DNA of 56,754 nucleotides from Oleiharenicola sp. (GTDB taxonomy: Bacteria > Verrucomicrobiota > Verrucomicrobiia > Opitutales > Opitutaceae). Both the position numbers and the translations under genes were made by a program. Shown here piece by piece: positions 33,177 through 38,986 of this stretch. The stretch spans positions 1 through 56,754 of the forward strand of contig JANYDW010000023.1 in the NCBI GenBank assembly GCA_025363455.1, written 5' to 3'. Below the pieces are notes generated by a model, which ran no database searches, was not told the DNA's origin, and worked only from the letters and a program-made list of their open reading frames with translations. How positions within the stretch are numbered: the stretch's first letter is position 1; the number at the start of each line of letters is the position of its first letter.

Positions 33177-33269
33177 GGAGCGAGCTTGCTCGCGACGCAT
33201 GGCGGAGGAATCGCGAGCAAGCTCGCTCCCACAGGGAGAATCGGAGTCGGGGCGTAAAGCCCCTGCTCC
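33177..33269. repeat. Two REP-like inverted repeats in tandem, GGAG heads
   Basis: First, GGAG at 33177 with arms CGAGC/GCTCG and an inverted partner ending CTCC (33229). Second, 33243-33269, a lone palindrome, GGAG then GGGGC/GCCCC arms and CTCC. Confidence 0.7.
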
Positions 33270-33294
33270 CACATTCAAGCCAGAAGGCTGCAAC

Positions 33295-33498
33295 TCAGCG
33301 CTGCGGGGATCGCTGCGTGATGCGCACGGCCGTGAACGGCAGTGGATTGAGCATGACTTGCGGGCTGGCCAGGGTCGGCGCCTTGAAGACGGGTCGACCC
33401 CACAGGATGTCACGATTGAAAGCCTGACGCACCGCTGTAAAAGCCCGAACCGTCGGGGAGGCGGAATGCTTGAGGTGATGGTTGGGGAAATGTGTCAT
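33295..33498 (-). CDS. Candidate small protein, 67 aa
   Basis: An open frame of 67 codons between rlmJ and hsp20: MTHFPNHHLKHSASP at the start, a middle with FTAVRQAFNRDILWG, and a C-terminus PLPFTAVRITQRSPQR. Third codon positions are mostly G or C, as in neighbouring genes. There is no recognised family, no clear signal peptide and no strong ribosome-binding site. It is on the same strand as hsp20 and lies beyond its terminator. It could be a chance frame. Confidence 0.3.
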   Translation of the reverse strand: MTHFPNHHLKHSASPTVRAFTAVRQAFNRDILWGRPVFKAPTLASPQVMLNPLPFTAVRITQRSPQR

Positions 33499-33635
33499 GG
33501 TGTTGGTCTACGTTGCAGTCGGGTCAGGTCCGCAGGTAGATATATAAGAACCCCGCAGGAGACGGATTGTTCCAGAAAAAAAGCCCGTGGTCGCAGGAAT
33601 GTAACTTGGGGCGTGGGGTCGGACCGGCCCAAGGC

Positions 33636-33683
33636 ATAAAAATAAAACCCGTGCGCATGCCGGTGAGGACAGGCGCACGGGTC
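33636..33683 (-). terminator. Rho-independent terminator of hsp20
   Basis: On the minus strand, stem CCCGTGCGC (33673-33681) pairs with GCGCACGGG (33648-33656), followed by a T-rich run TTTTATTTTTAT (33636-33647). It lies 24 bases past the hsp20 stop. Confidence 0.85.
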
Positions 33684-33706
33684 TTCGGATCCCCGGGTCA
33701 GGCCAC

Positions 33707-34189
33707 CTAGCGCTGCAGGGCGGGACGGTCGGCCAGGGCCGGCCGGCGCTTCGGCAGCACGATGGTGAGCACGCCCTTGGCGATGGACGCACGAAGAGTG
33801 TCGAAATCATAGCCCACCCCGAGGCGCAGTGTGAGCTGGTAGTCGCGCTGAGCCGACTCGAGGTGCAGGGCCTGCCAGTTGGCGCGAACGTGATGGGTCT
33901 TGCGGGCGGTCAACACCAAGTCGGTGCCCTGAGTGGTGAGCTCCACGCCGGCGGCTTCCACTCCGGGGACGTAGACGTCAAGCCGCAGGGCCTGAGACAG
34001 ATCCGTGCACTCATAGTGCGGCGAACGAAGGTCCGAGTGGGTTTCCACGGCGGACCCATTTGTTGAGCTCCGGGCCGGCCGGCCCGGCAGGCTTACGGGA
34101 GGGAATCTGTTGTTATGGTGGCGGTGGATTATCGTATGCATGGACGGAAATTGATAAAAATAATGATGCGGCCTCGTCGGTGGTGTCAC
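33707..34189 (-). CDS. Hsp20 / alpha-crystallin family small heat-shock protein
   Basis: A 160-residue protein with an alpha-crystallin domain: ALRLDVYVPGVEAAGVELT, then a beta-rich core, YQLTLRLGVGYDFDTLRASI and the family end KGVLTIVLPKR. As an ATP-independent chaperone it would hold unfolded proteins. I start it at a GTG at 34189 because AGGAG lies eight bases upstream; the ATG at 34141 (MHTIIHRHHNN) has no such site but is possible and gives 144 residues. The N-terminal arm is His-rich. A clear terminator follows, so it is probably a single gene. No CIRCE-like element was found. Confidence 0.88.
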   Translation of the reverse strand: MTPPTRPHHYFYQFPSMHTIIHRHHNNRFPPVSLPGRPARSSTNGSAVETHSDLRSPHYECTDLSQALRLDVYVPGVEAAGVELTTQGTDLVLTARKTHHVRANWQALHLESAQRDYQLTLRLGVGYDFDTLRASIAKGVLTIVLPKRRPALADRPALQR

Positions 34190-34197
34190 CGGCGGGT

Positions 34198-34202
34198 CTC
34201 CT
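34198..34202 (-). promoter_or_regulatory. Shine-Dalgarno supporting the GTG start of hsp20
   Basis: Minus-strand AGGAG, eight bases before the GTG at 34189. Confidence 0.55.
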
Positions 34203-34234
34203 GGGAGGGGCGATTACCTTTTAGTGGTATCGCG

Positions 34235-34378
34235 TCAGGCCAGGCAGCCCGCCACTGGGTGTTTATTGACCCAGATGGACACGCACTGCTGCTGCGACTG
34301 GCGCAGGCCAAAGCACATGGCGGCCTTCGTGAGCGAAGTGCCGTCATCGGTGCGTTTGACTGGAGTGGCTGTGGCCAT
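34235..34378 (-). CDS. Candidate small protein, 47 aa
   Basis: A frame of 47 codons just upstream of hsp20 on the same strand: MATATPVKRTDDGTSLTKAA, a middle CFGLRQSQQQC, and an end VSIWVNKHPVAGCLA. The composition looks protein-like (two Cys, balanced charges). No family is recognised, and there is no strong ribosome-binding site; an upstream in-frame ATG at 34408 would add ten residues. The rest of the gap (34190-34503) shows no other feature. Confidence 0.35.
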   Translation of the reverse strand: MATATPVKRTDDGTSLTKAAMCFGLRQSQQQCVSIWVNKHPVAGCLA

Positions 34379-34503
34379 GGATCTGATGTGGAGGATGCCC
34401 GGGGGCATTCTGTTCACAAGTGATATCCAAAGCCGGAAGCGTGCCAACCGTGTCATTGCGCAGGATCTTGCACCGGCACAGTTTACGCGGCAGGATCCCG
34501 CCC

Positions 34504-34878
34504 ATGAAACCCATGACCGATGCGACCACCCCGGTGGCGGAGCTGCGTGAACGAGTGCTGGCCTTCGCCCGGGCGCGGGACTGGGAGCAGTTCCACTCGC
34601 CCAAAAACCTGAGCATGGCACTGGCCGCAGAGGCGGGGGAATTGATGGAGCATTTCCTGTGGACGGAGTCCCAAGCCTCGGCCGCGACGCTGGCCGACCC
34701 GAAGAAGCGCGAGAAGATCGAGGACGAACTGGCCGACGTGGTGATCTATGCTTTGGAATTCGCCAACATCGGCGGCATCGACCTGGCCCGGGCGATCGAG
34801 GCCAAACTGGCCAAGAACGGCGCGAAATACCCCGTCGAGAAAGCGCGAGGACGGTCGGACAAGTACACCGAGCTCTGA
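34504..34878 (+). CDS. MazG-like nucleotide pyrophosphohydrolase (RS21-C6 type)
   Basis: A 124-residue all-alpha NTP pyrophosphatase. The metal-binding acidic motifs are visible: LAAEAGELMEHFLW (E-x-x-E type) and EDELADVVIYALEFA (E-x-x-x-D). This is the single-domain MazG-like/dCTPase type that cleaves (modified) dNTPs to dNMP and pyrophosphate, a house-cleaning role. Start at the ATG at 34504; one at 34513 is also possible. A nested REPIN-like element follows six bases after the stop. Confidence 0.9.
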   Translation: MKPMTDATTPVAELRERVLAFARARDWEQFHSPKNLSMALAAEAGELMEHFLWTESQASAATLADPKKREKIEDELADVVIYALEFANIGGIDLARAIEAKLAKNGAKYPVEKARGRSDKYTEL

Positions 34879-34884
34879 AAGATT

Positions 34885-34996
34885 GTAGGGCGGGATCGCT
34901 GATCCCGCTTTGGAGGGCCGGGCTCCTGCCCGGCCGTGGTCGGGCGGAAGCCCGACCCTCCATCCACAATCAGGCGGGATCAGCGATCCCGCCCTA
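34885..34996. repeat. Nested REPIN-like element: GGAG type inserted in GTAG type
   Basis: Outer: GTAG at 34885 with arms GGCGGGATC/GATCCCGC, inverted partner ending CCCTAA at 34996. Inner: 34912-34961, GGAG head, arms GGCCGGGC/GCCCGGCC and GTCGGGC/GCCCGAC, ending CTCC. The outer arms match those of the uninterrupted element at 20800-20875. Confidence 0.85.
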
Positions 34997-35009
34997 AAGC
35001 CCGGCGTCG

Positions 35010-35516
35010 TTACGGCCGGCCGCCGAAGGTCACGTAGTCGTCGAGTTCCAGCCAGTCGAACCAGGTGGCGATGTCGTCGCGGTTTGCGGCATTCTTGCGG
35101 TGGACGTCGTTGAAGAAGGCGCGGGTATCGGGTGGAGTTGCTGTCAGTTGCTCGAACCAGTGGGACCAGGCGGCGATTTCGGAGGGATGGCGCTTGGGCT
35201 GGGCGTTGGCCAGGACGTAGGCGAGGATCTCACTGTCGGATTTGCCCGCCTTGATCTCAGCAAAAAGGGCGTCGGGGTTGAGGCCCGTGAAGGCGAGGAA
35301 GCGCTGGTCGATCGGGCAATTGTAGTGGAAGTCACCATTCTTGCCGACGACGACGGCGCGGGCTTTGTCGATCAGTCGCGGCAGGTGAACAAAGCCGCCC
35401 AGCCGGGTGCGCGGGCTGCGGGGCGGGTGCCGGGTGAGGTCGGGGGCGTTGTAATTAACCGCACCCGGGGCACTGCCGGCCGGGTTGGTGTAGGAGGTCT
35501 GGATGGGGGAAGACAT
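35010..35516 (-). CDS. DUF5069 protein, copy 1
   Basis: A 168-residue cytoplasmic protein of the DUF5069 family. Conserved blocks are PRSPRTRLGGFVHLPRLIDK, a following GKNGDFHYNCPIDQRFLAFTG, the WSHWFEQL segment and the end WFDWLELDDYVTFGG. No enzymatic motif is known for the family. It is a paralogue of the next gene upstream on the strand; the two share the same domain order with many identical positions. Eighteen bases separate them, so they are probably cotranscribed. Confidence 0.85.
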   Translation of the reverse strand: MSSPIQTSYTNPAGSAPGAVNYNAPDLTRHPPRSPRTRLGGFVHLPRLIDKARAVVVGKNGDFHYNCPIDQRFLAFTGLNPDALFAEIKAGKSDSEILAYVLANAQPKRHPSEIAAWSHWFEQLTATPPDTRAFFNDVHRKNAANRDDIATWFDWLELDDYVTFGGRP

Positions 35517-35534
35517 GGAAGTGGAGCGAAGAGT

Positions 35535-35987
35535 TTAGGATTTGCCGCCGAAACTGACGAAGTCCTCCAGGTCGAGCATCTCGAACCAGGTGCCCACGTC
35601 CTCGCGGCGCGGACCGATCGCGGTGTGCACCTGGTTGAAGAAAGCGCGGCCCTCGATGGCGGTCGGCGGGCGTTGTTCGAACCAGGACGACCAGGCGATG
35701 ATTTCACTCATGGAGCGTTTGGGTTGCAGGCGGCTCATGACGTAGGAAAGGAGGTCGTAGTCGCATTTGCCGGTCTTGACCTCGGCGAGGAAGGCCTCGG
35801 CCGTGAGGCCGGTGAACGACCAGAAATGCCCGTCCATGCCGCAGTCGTAGTTATATTCGCCGTTGGTGCCGGCGAGGGTCGCACGGGCTTTGTCGATCAG
35901 ACGCGGCAGGTGCGCAAAGCCGCCGAGGCGGACGCGCGGGCTGCGGGGTGGGGCTTGGGTGAGGTCAGGGGAATGGAAATTCATCAT
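35535..35987 (-). CDS. DUF5069 protein, copy 2
   Basis: A 150-residue paralogue of the neighbouring gene: PRSPRVRLGGFAHLPRLIDK, GTNGEYNYDCGMDGHFWSFT, WSSWFEQRPP and WFEMLDLEDFVSFGGK. Compared with copy 1, the NCP before the conserved Asp is changed to DCG. Start at the ATG at 35987 or the adjacent one at 35984; the upstream frame overlaps the FmdB-like gene and is not family-like. Function unknown. It seems to be part of a short minus-strand unit fmdB-like, DUF5069, DUF5069. Confidence 0.83.
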   Translation of the reverse strand: MMNFHSPDLTQAPPRSPRVRLGGFAHLPRLIDKARATLAGTNGEYNYDCGMDGHFWSFTGLTAEAFLAEVKTGKCDYDLLSYVMSRLQPKRSMSEIIAWSSWFEQRPPTAIEGRAFFNQVHTAIGPRREDVGTWFEMLDLEDFVSFGGKS

Positions 35988-36000
35988 GGGTTGGGAGGGT

Positions 36001-36255
36001 TCAGGGTGAGGGAATAGGGGCGGGGCGATGGCAGGCACAGCCAGGCGCGCAAGAGGCGGCGGCCGACGCGGGGGGGAAGGTGGCCGTCGGTTGTTTGCTC
36101 ATGACACCGTAGCCGCCGCTGATCAGGCGACGCACGGGCTCACCCGTCTCGGGATGCCGGCGCAGTGGGCTCTCCGTCATGCTTTGAACCATTTCGAAGC
36201 GCCGCACCGCCTCGCCGGGCTGTCGGGGGATGGTTTCGTAAACATAGGTCGCCAT
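36001..36255 (-). CDS. FmdB-like small protein lacking the usual zinc cysteines
   Basis: An 84-residue protein whose first 50 residues follow the FmdB/zinc-ribbon family (ATYVYETIP, FEMVQSMTESPL, GEPVRRLISGGYG). The two CxxC pairs expected at the ribbon are replaced (PGEAVRR and RHPETGE), so it should not bind zinc in the normal way. The C-terminus instead has a Cys cluster, CAPGCACH, after an Ala/Pro linker. FmdB proteins were proposed as regulators; real function is unclear. It is 13 bases from the DUF5069 gene. Confidence 0.7.
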   Translation of the reverse strand: MATYVYETIPRQPGEAVRRFEMVQSMTESPLRRHPETGEPVRRLISGGYGVMSKQPTATFPPASAAASCAPGCACHRPAPIPSP

Positions 36256-36324
36256 GCGTCCAGCTTGGGAACGCAGATTTTAGCTTTTGGCAAGCGGCTT
36301 AACTTTCCATCATCGCGGCAACCC

Positions 36325-36687
36325 ATGAAAGCCTCCGCCACGCTCGAACGTTACTATGTACTCCCGTGCTGCCTGCTTCTGCTCAACCTCTGCAACGAGA
36401 TCATCTCCTACAAGGCGCGCCTGATCGGTGATCCGATCACGCGCACGCTCTGCATCATGGGGATGGTGTTGTTTGGCGCCTCATTGGTGGCGTTCGCGGT
36501 TGCGCCCGGGATAATCTGGCTGGTGCAGTCCCTGCGCCGGACCAGCCGTTCCGCGGCGGGCGGGTTGGGCGAGGTCGCGTTCCTGTTCGGCCTCGGCGGG
36601 CTGATTTTCTGGCTATACTACCGCAATTACGTCATTGGGACAGGCTCGATTCTCCTGCCCATGTGGCGGAATCCGCTGATTCACTGA
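36325..36687 (+). CDS. Small membrane protein of unknown function
   Basis: A 120-residue protein with three hydrophobic segments (LPCCLLLLNLCNEIIS; GMVLFGASLVAFAVAPGIIW; VAFLFGLGGLIFWLYY) and short polar loops. I do not recognise the family. The start is the ATG at 36325 (MKASATLERYYV), directly after the divergent FmdB-like gene; the open frame upstream is a shadow. It ends before a REP-like repeat. Nothing in the context suggests a role. Confidence 0.7.
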   Translation: MKASATLERYYVLPCCLLLLNLCNEIISYKARLIGDPITRTLCIMGMVLFGASLVAFAVAPGIIWLVQSLRRTSRSAAGGLGEVAFLFGLGGLIFWLYYRNYVIGTGSILLPMWRNPLIH

Positions 36688-36697
36688 TGGGGTCGAT

Positions 36698-36754
36698 GGA
36701 AGAGCCTGCTTGCACGCGATGCTTGGTCGGAATCGCCTGCAAGCAGGCTCCTAC
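36698..36754. repeat. REP-like inverted repeat
   Basis: Arms AGCCTGCTTGCA and TGCAAGCAGGCT, ending CTAC at 36751-36754; the left head is degenerate (GGAA). It is located just before the gluQ stop. Confidence 0.7.
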
Positions 36755-36757
36755 AAA

Positions 36758-37627
36758 TCAAGCCCACCCCGCGCGGATCTGCTCTGGGGTCTTCCCCTGT
36801 TCGCGCAGGGTGCGCAGCGCGAGGGCGTCGTGACGCTTGGCGAGGCGGACGCCCTTGTCGTCCGTGAGCAGCGGGCAGTGGTAAAATGCCGGGGCCCTTG
36901 ACTCCAGTGCGCGGAAAAGGAGCAACTGGCGGAAGGTGGATTTGATCAGGTCGGCGCCGCGCACAACCTCGGTGATGCCCAGCGCAGCGTCATCCACCAC
37001 GCAGGCGAGTTGGTAGCTCGGGGCATCGTCTTTCCGCCAGATGAGAAAGTCGCCGAAGTCGCGGCCGGCCACGGCATGTTGCTCCCCGAAATGACCGTCG
37101 GTGAACGACAGGGTTTCCCCATCGGGCACGCGGAAACGCCAGTTGAGACCGTCGCCTTGCGCCGGGGAGGCCGGAGGCTGGAGGCGGGAGGCGGGAGGAA
37201 GATTTTCCGGCCGGCAGGTTCCTGGATAGAGCGGTTCGTCGGTGCTCTCATGCGGAGCGGTCGCGGCCTGCTGGACGTCGCGTCGGCTGCACGAGCACGG
37301 GAAAATATGACCGGCGTCATGCAAGCGGGCGAGCGCCGCGCGATAGAGCGGAATGCGCTGGCTTTGGGTCACCACCGGCTCGTCCCACTGGAGGCCAAAC
37401 CAGCGCAGGTCCTCGATCATGGCGGTGACAAAGTCCGGGTGGCAGCGGGCGGTGTCGAGGTCGTCGTTGCGCAGCCGCAGGGTGCCGCCGGCCTGCCCTG
37501 AGCTGGTCGAACGGGCCGCCCAGGCCCGCTCCATCGCGGTCCAGAAAGTCCGGGCATGCCCGAGGTGCAGCAGTCCCGTGGGGGAAGGGGCGAGCCGGCC
37601 GCAATAGACTGAGGAGGGATTAACCAC
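36758..37627 (-). CDS. gluQ: Glutamyl-Q tRNA(Asp) synthetase
   Basis: A 289-residue class I synthetase-like enzyme that attaches glutamate to queuosine of tRNA(Asp). It has the catalytic-core motifs: GRLAPSPTGLLHLGHARTF (HIGH region), FPCSCSRRDVQ with a later YPGTCR (zinc cysteines), GADLIKSTFRQLLLF and VRLAKRHDAL (KMSKS-like). It lacks the anticodon domain of GluRS, as expected. The start is probably the GTG at 37627; the longer frame includes sequence from a CACAAAAA repeat. Two internal insertions, STSSGQAGG and RLQPPASPAQ, are read from phrase repeats (37167-37198 for the latter). Confidence 0.9.
   Translation of the reverse strand: MVNPSSVYCGRLAPSPTGLLHLGHARTFWTAMERAWAARSTSSGQAGGTLRLRNDDLDTARCHPDFVTAMIEDLRWFGLQWDEPVVTQSQRIPLYRAALARLHDAGHIFPCSCSRRDVQQAATAPHESTDEPLYPGTCRPENLPPASRLQPPASPAQGDGLNWRFRVPDGETLSFTDGHFGEQHAVAGRDFGDFLIWRKDDAPSYQLACVVDDAALGITEVVRGADLIKSTFRQLLLFRALESRAPAFYHCPLLTDDKGVRLAKRHDALALRTLREQGKTPEQIRAGWA
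37167..37198 (+). repeat. 7-bp phrase array inside gluQ
   Basis: Heptads GAGGCCG, GAGGCTG, GAGGCGG and GAGGCGG, read on the other strand as part of the gluQ protein. Confidence 0.65.
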
Positions 37628-37657
37628 TGATGGTCCTAAATCTAAATTTCGCCGGAA

Positions 37658-37747
37658 GATTGGCCACAAAAAGCGCAAAAATCACCAAAACAGAAAATGG
37701 CGGCAGATGAGGTCGAAATTAGTGCTGATTAGTGGGGATTAGTGGTT
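37658..37747 (+). repeat. 10-bp phrase arrays (CACAAAAANN and ATTAGTGNNN)
   Basis: First a CACAAAAAGC/GCAAAAATCA array (37660 on), then three 10-bp units ATTAGTGCTG, ATTAGTGGGG and ATTAGTGGTT (37718-37747). It occupies the divergent gap between gluQ and the LOG gene, where promoters for both would be expected. Confidence 0.65.
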
Positions 37748-37759
37748 TCACATTCAGCC

Positions 37760-38341
37760 ATGCCAAAGTCCCTCTGCGTCTACTGCGCCTCCAGCGACCG
37801 GCTCGACTCAAAGTATCTGGCGATGGCCACGCAGGTCGGGACAGAGATTGCCCGCCGGCAATGGGCGCTGGTCTACGGCGGCGGCAAGACCGGCATGATG
37901 GGCGCGGTGGCCCGGGGCGTGAAAGCGGGAGGCGGCCGGGTGGTGGGTGTAATTCCTGAGTTCATGAAGGAACGTGAGTTGGAGTTCACCGAGGCCGACG
38001 AGTTGATCTCGGTCCTGACGATGCGCGAGCGCAAGATGCTCATGGAGACGCGAGCCGACGCTTTTCTCGCCCTCCCCGGTGGCTGGGGTACTCTCGAGGA
38101 ATTAATGGAGATCCTCACGCTCGCCCACCTCGAGGTGCTGCGGAAGCCGATTGTGCTCCTGAACCACGACGGCTTTTATGACGACCTGCTCCGGTTCAAC
38201 GAGAAGGTCGTGGCGGAGAAATTCATGCACGCCACGATCCACGGCAAATACTCCGTCGCCCGCACCGTCGACGAGATTTTCCCTTTGATCGAGAACTGGA
38301 GCCACCAGCCTGGCGATGCCAAGTGGTTTCAGACCAAGTGA
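37760..38341 (+). CDS. LOG family protein (TIGR00730)
   Basis: A 193-residue Rossmann-like protein of the LOG family (nucleoside 5'-monophosphate phosphoribohydrolase, first known from cytokinin activation). Family motifs: SLCVYCASSDRLDSKYL, LVYGGGKTGMMGAVARGV, the substrate motif ALPGGWGTLEELMEI and TLAHLEVLRKPIVLL. Bacterial members probably hydrolyse AMP or related nucleotides. Start at the ATG at 37760. The stop overlaps the next gene, a Nudix hydrolase, pointing to a two-gene nucleotide-metabolism unit. Confidence 0.93.
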   Translation: MPKSLCVYCASSDRLDSKYLAMATQVGTEIARRQWALVYGGGKTGMMGAVARGVKAGGGRVVGVIPEFMKERELEFTEADELISVLTMRERKMLMETRADAFLALPGGWGTLEELMEILTLAHLEVLRKPIVLLNHDGFYDDLLRFNEKVVAEKFMHATIHGKYSVARTVDEIFPLIENWSHQPGDAKWFQTK

Positions 38342-38889
38342 ACGTGGAATCGTGGCGCGAACAGCTGCTGGAGCGGTTGCGGGTCTACGGCGAACAGCCA
38401 CTGACTGCGGACGAACGGACGATGTGGGCAAAATTTGGTCCCTTTATTTCCGCTCATCCCGACTGCCTTTGGCGCAGCTGCCTGCCGGGGCACCTGACGG
38501 CCTCGGCCTGGGTGGTCGACCAGCCCCGGCAGCACACCTTGCTGATGCATCACCGCAAACTTGACCGGTGGCTGCAACCGGGCGGACATGTCGATGGCGA
38601 GCACGATCTCCTCGCCTCCGCGTTGCGCGAAGCGCGGGAGGAGACCGGCCTCCAGCAACTAGCCCCGGTGTCCCCGGAAATTTTCGATGTCGATTGCCAC
38701 TGGATTCCAGAGCGGAAGGCGGAGCCCGGCCACTGGCATTTCGACGTGCGGTTCCTGATTGAAGCCGACCCGGAGGAACGGCTGACCGTGACCAGCGAGT
38801 CGAAGGAACTCCGTTGGGTGAAACTCAACGTGGTCGCCGAGTTTGACCCGGAGGAGTCACTGCTCCGGTTGGTGCGGAAGACGAAGTAG
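38338..38889 (+). CDS. Nudix hydrolase
   Basis: A 183-residue protein with a complete Nudix box: QPGGHVDGEHD, then LLASALREAREETGLQQ (G-x5-E-x7-RE-x2-EE-x-G). It should cleave a nucleoside diphosphate linked to some group X; the substrate is not deducible. The start is either the GTG at 38338 that overlaps the LOG stop (GTGA) or an in-frame ATG at 38323; neither has a clear Shine-Dalgarno. Cotranscription with the LOG gene is likely. A REP-like repeat begins three bases after the stop. Confidence 0.88.
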   Translation: MNVESWREQLLERLRVYGEQPLTADERTMWAKFGPFISAHPDCLWRSCLPGHLTASAWVVDQPRQHTLLMHHRKLDRWLQPGGHVDGEHDLLASALREAREETGLQQLAPVSPEIFDVDCHWIPERKAEPGHWHFDVRFLIEADPEERLTVTSESKELRWVKLNVVAEFDPEESLLRLVRKTK

Positions 38890-38891
38890 GG

Positions 38892-38974
38892 GTAGGGCGC
38901 GGACTCCGTCCGCGCCGCGGCGGCGAGCAGCCTTCGCCAGTTTTGATGGGGTCGGGGCATAAAGCCCCTCCTAC
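38892..38974. repeat. REPIN-like element, GTAG heads
   Basis: GTAG (38892) with arms GGCGCGGA/TCCGCGCC, and on the right GGTCGGGGC/GCCCCTCC arms closing with CTAC (38971-38974). It separates the convergent Nudix and batD/E genes. Confidence 0.75.
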
Positions 38975-38986
38975 AGTTTCGCGCTC

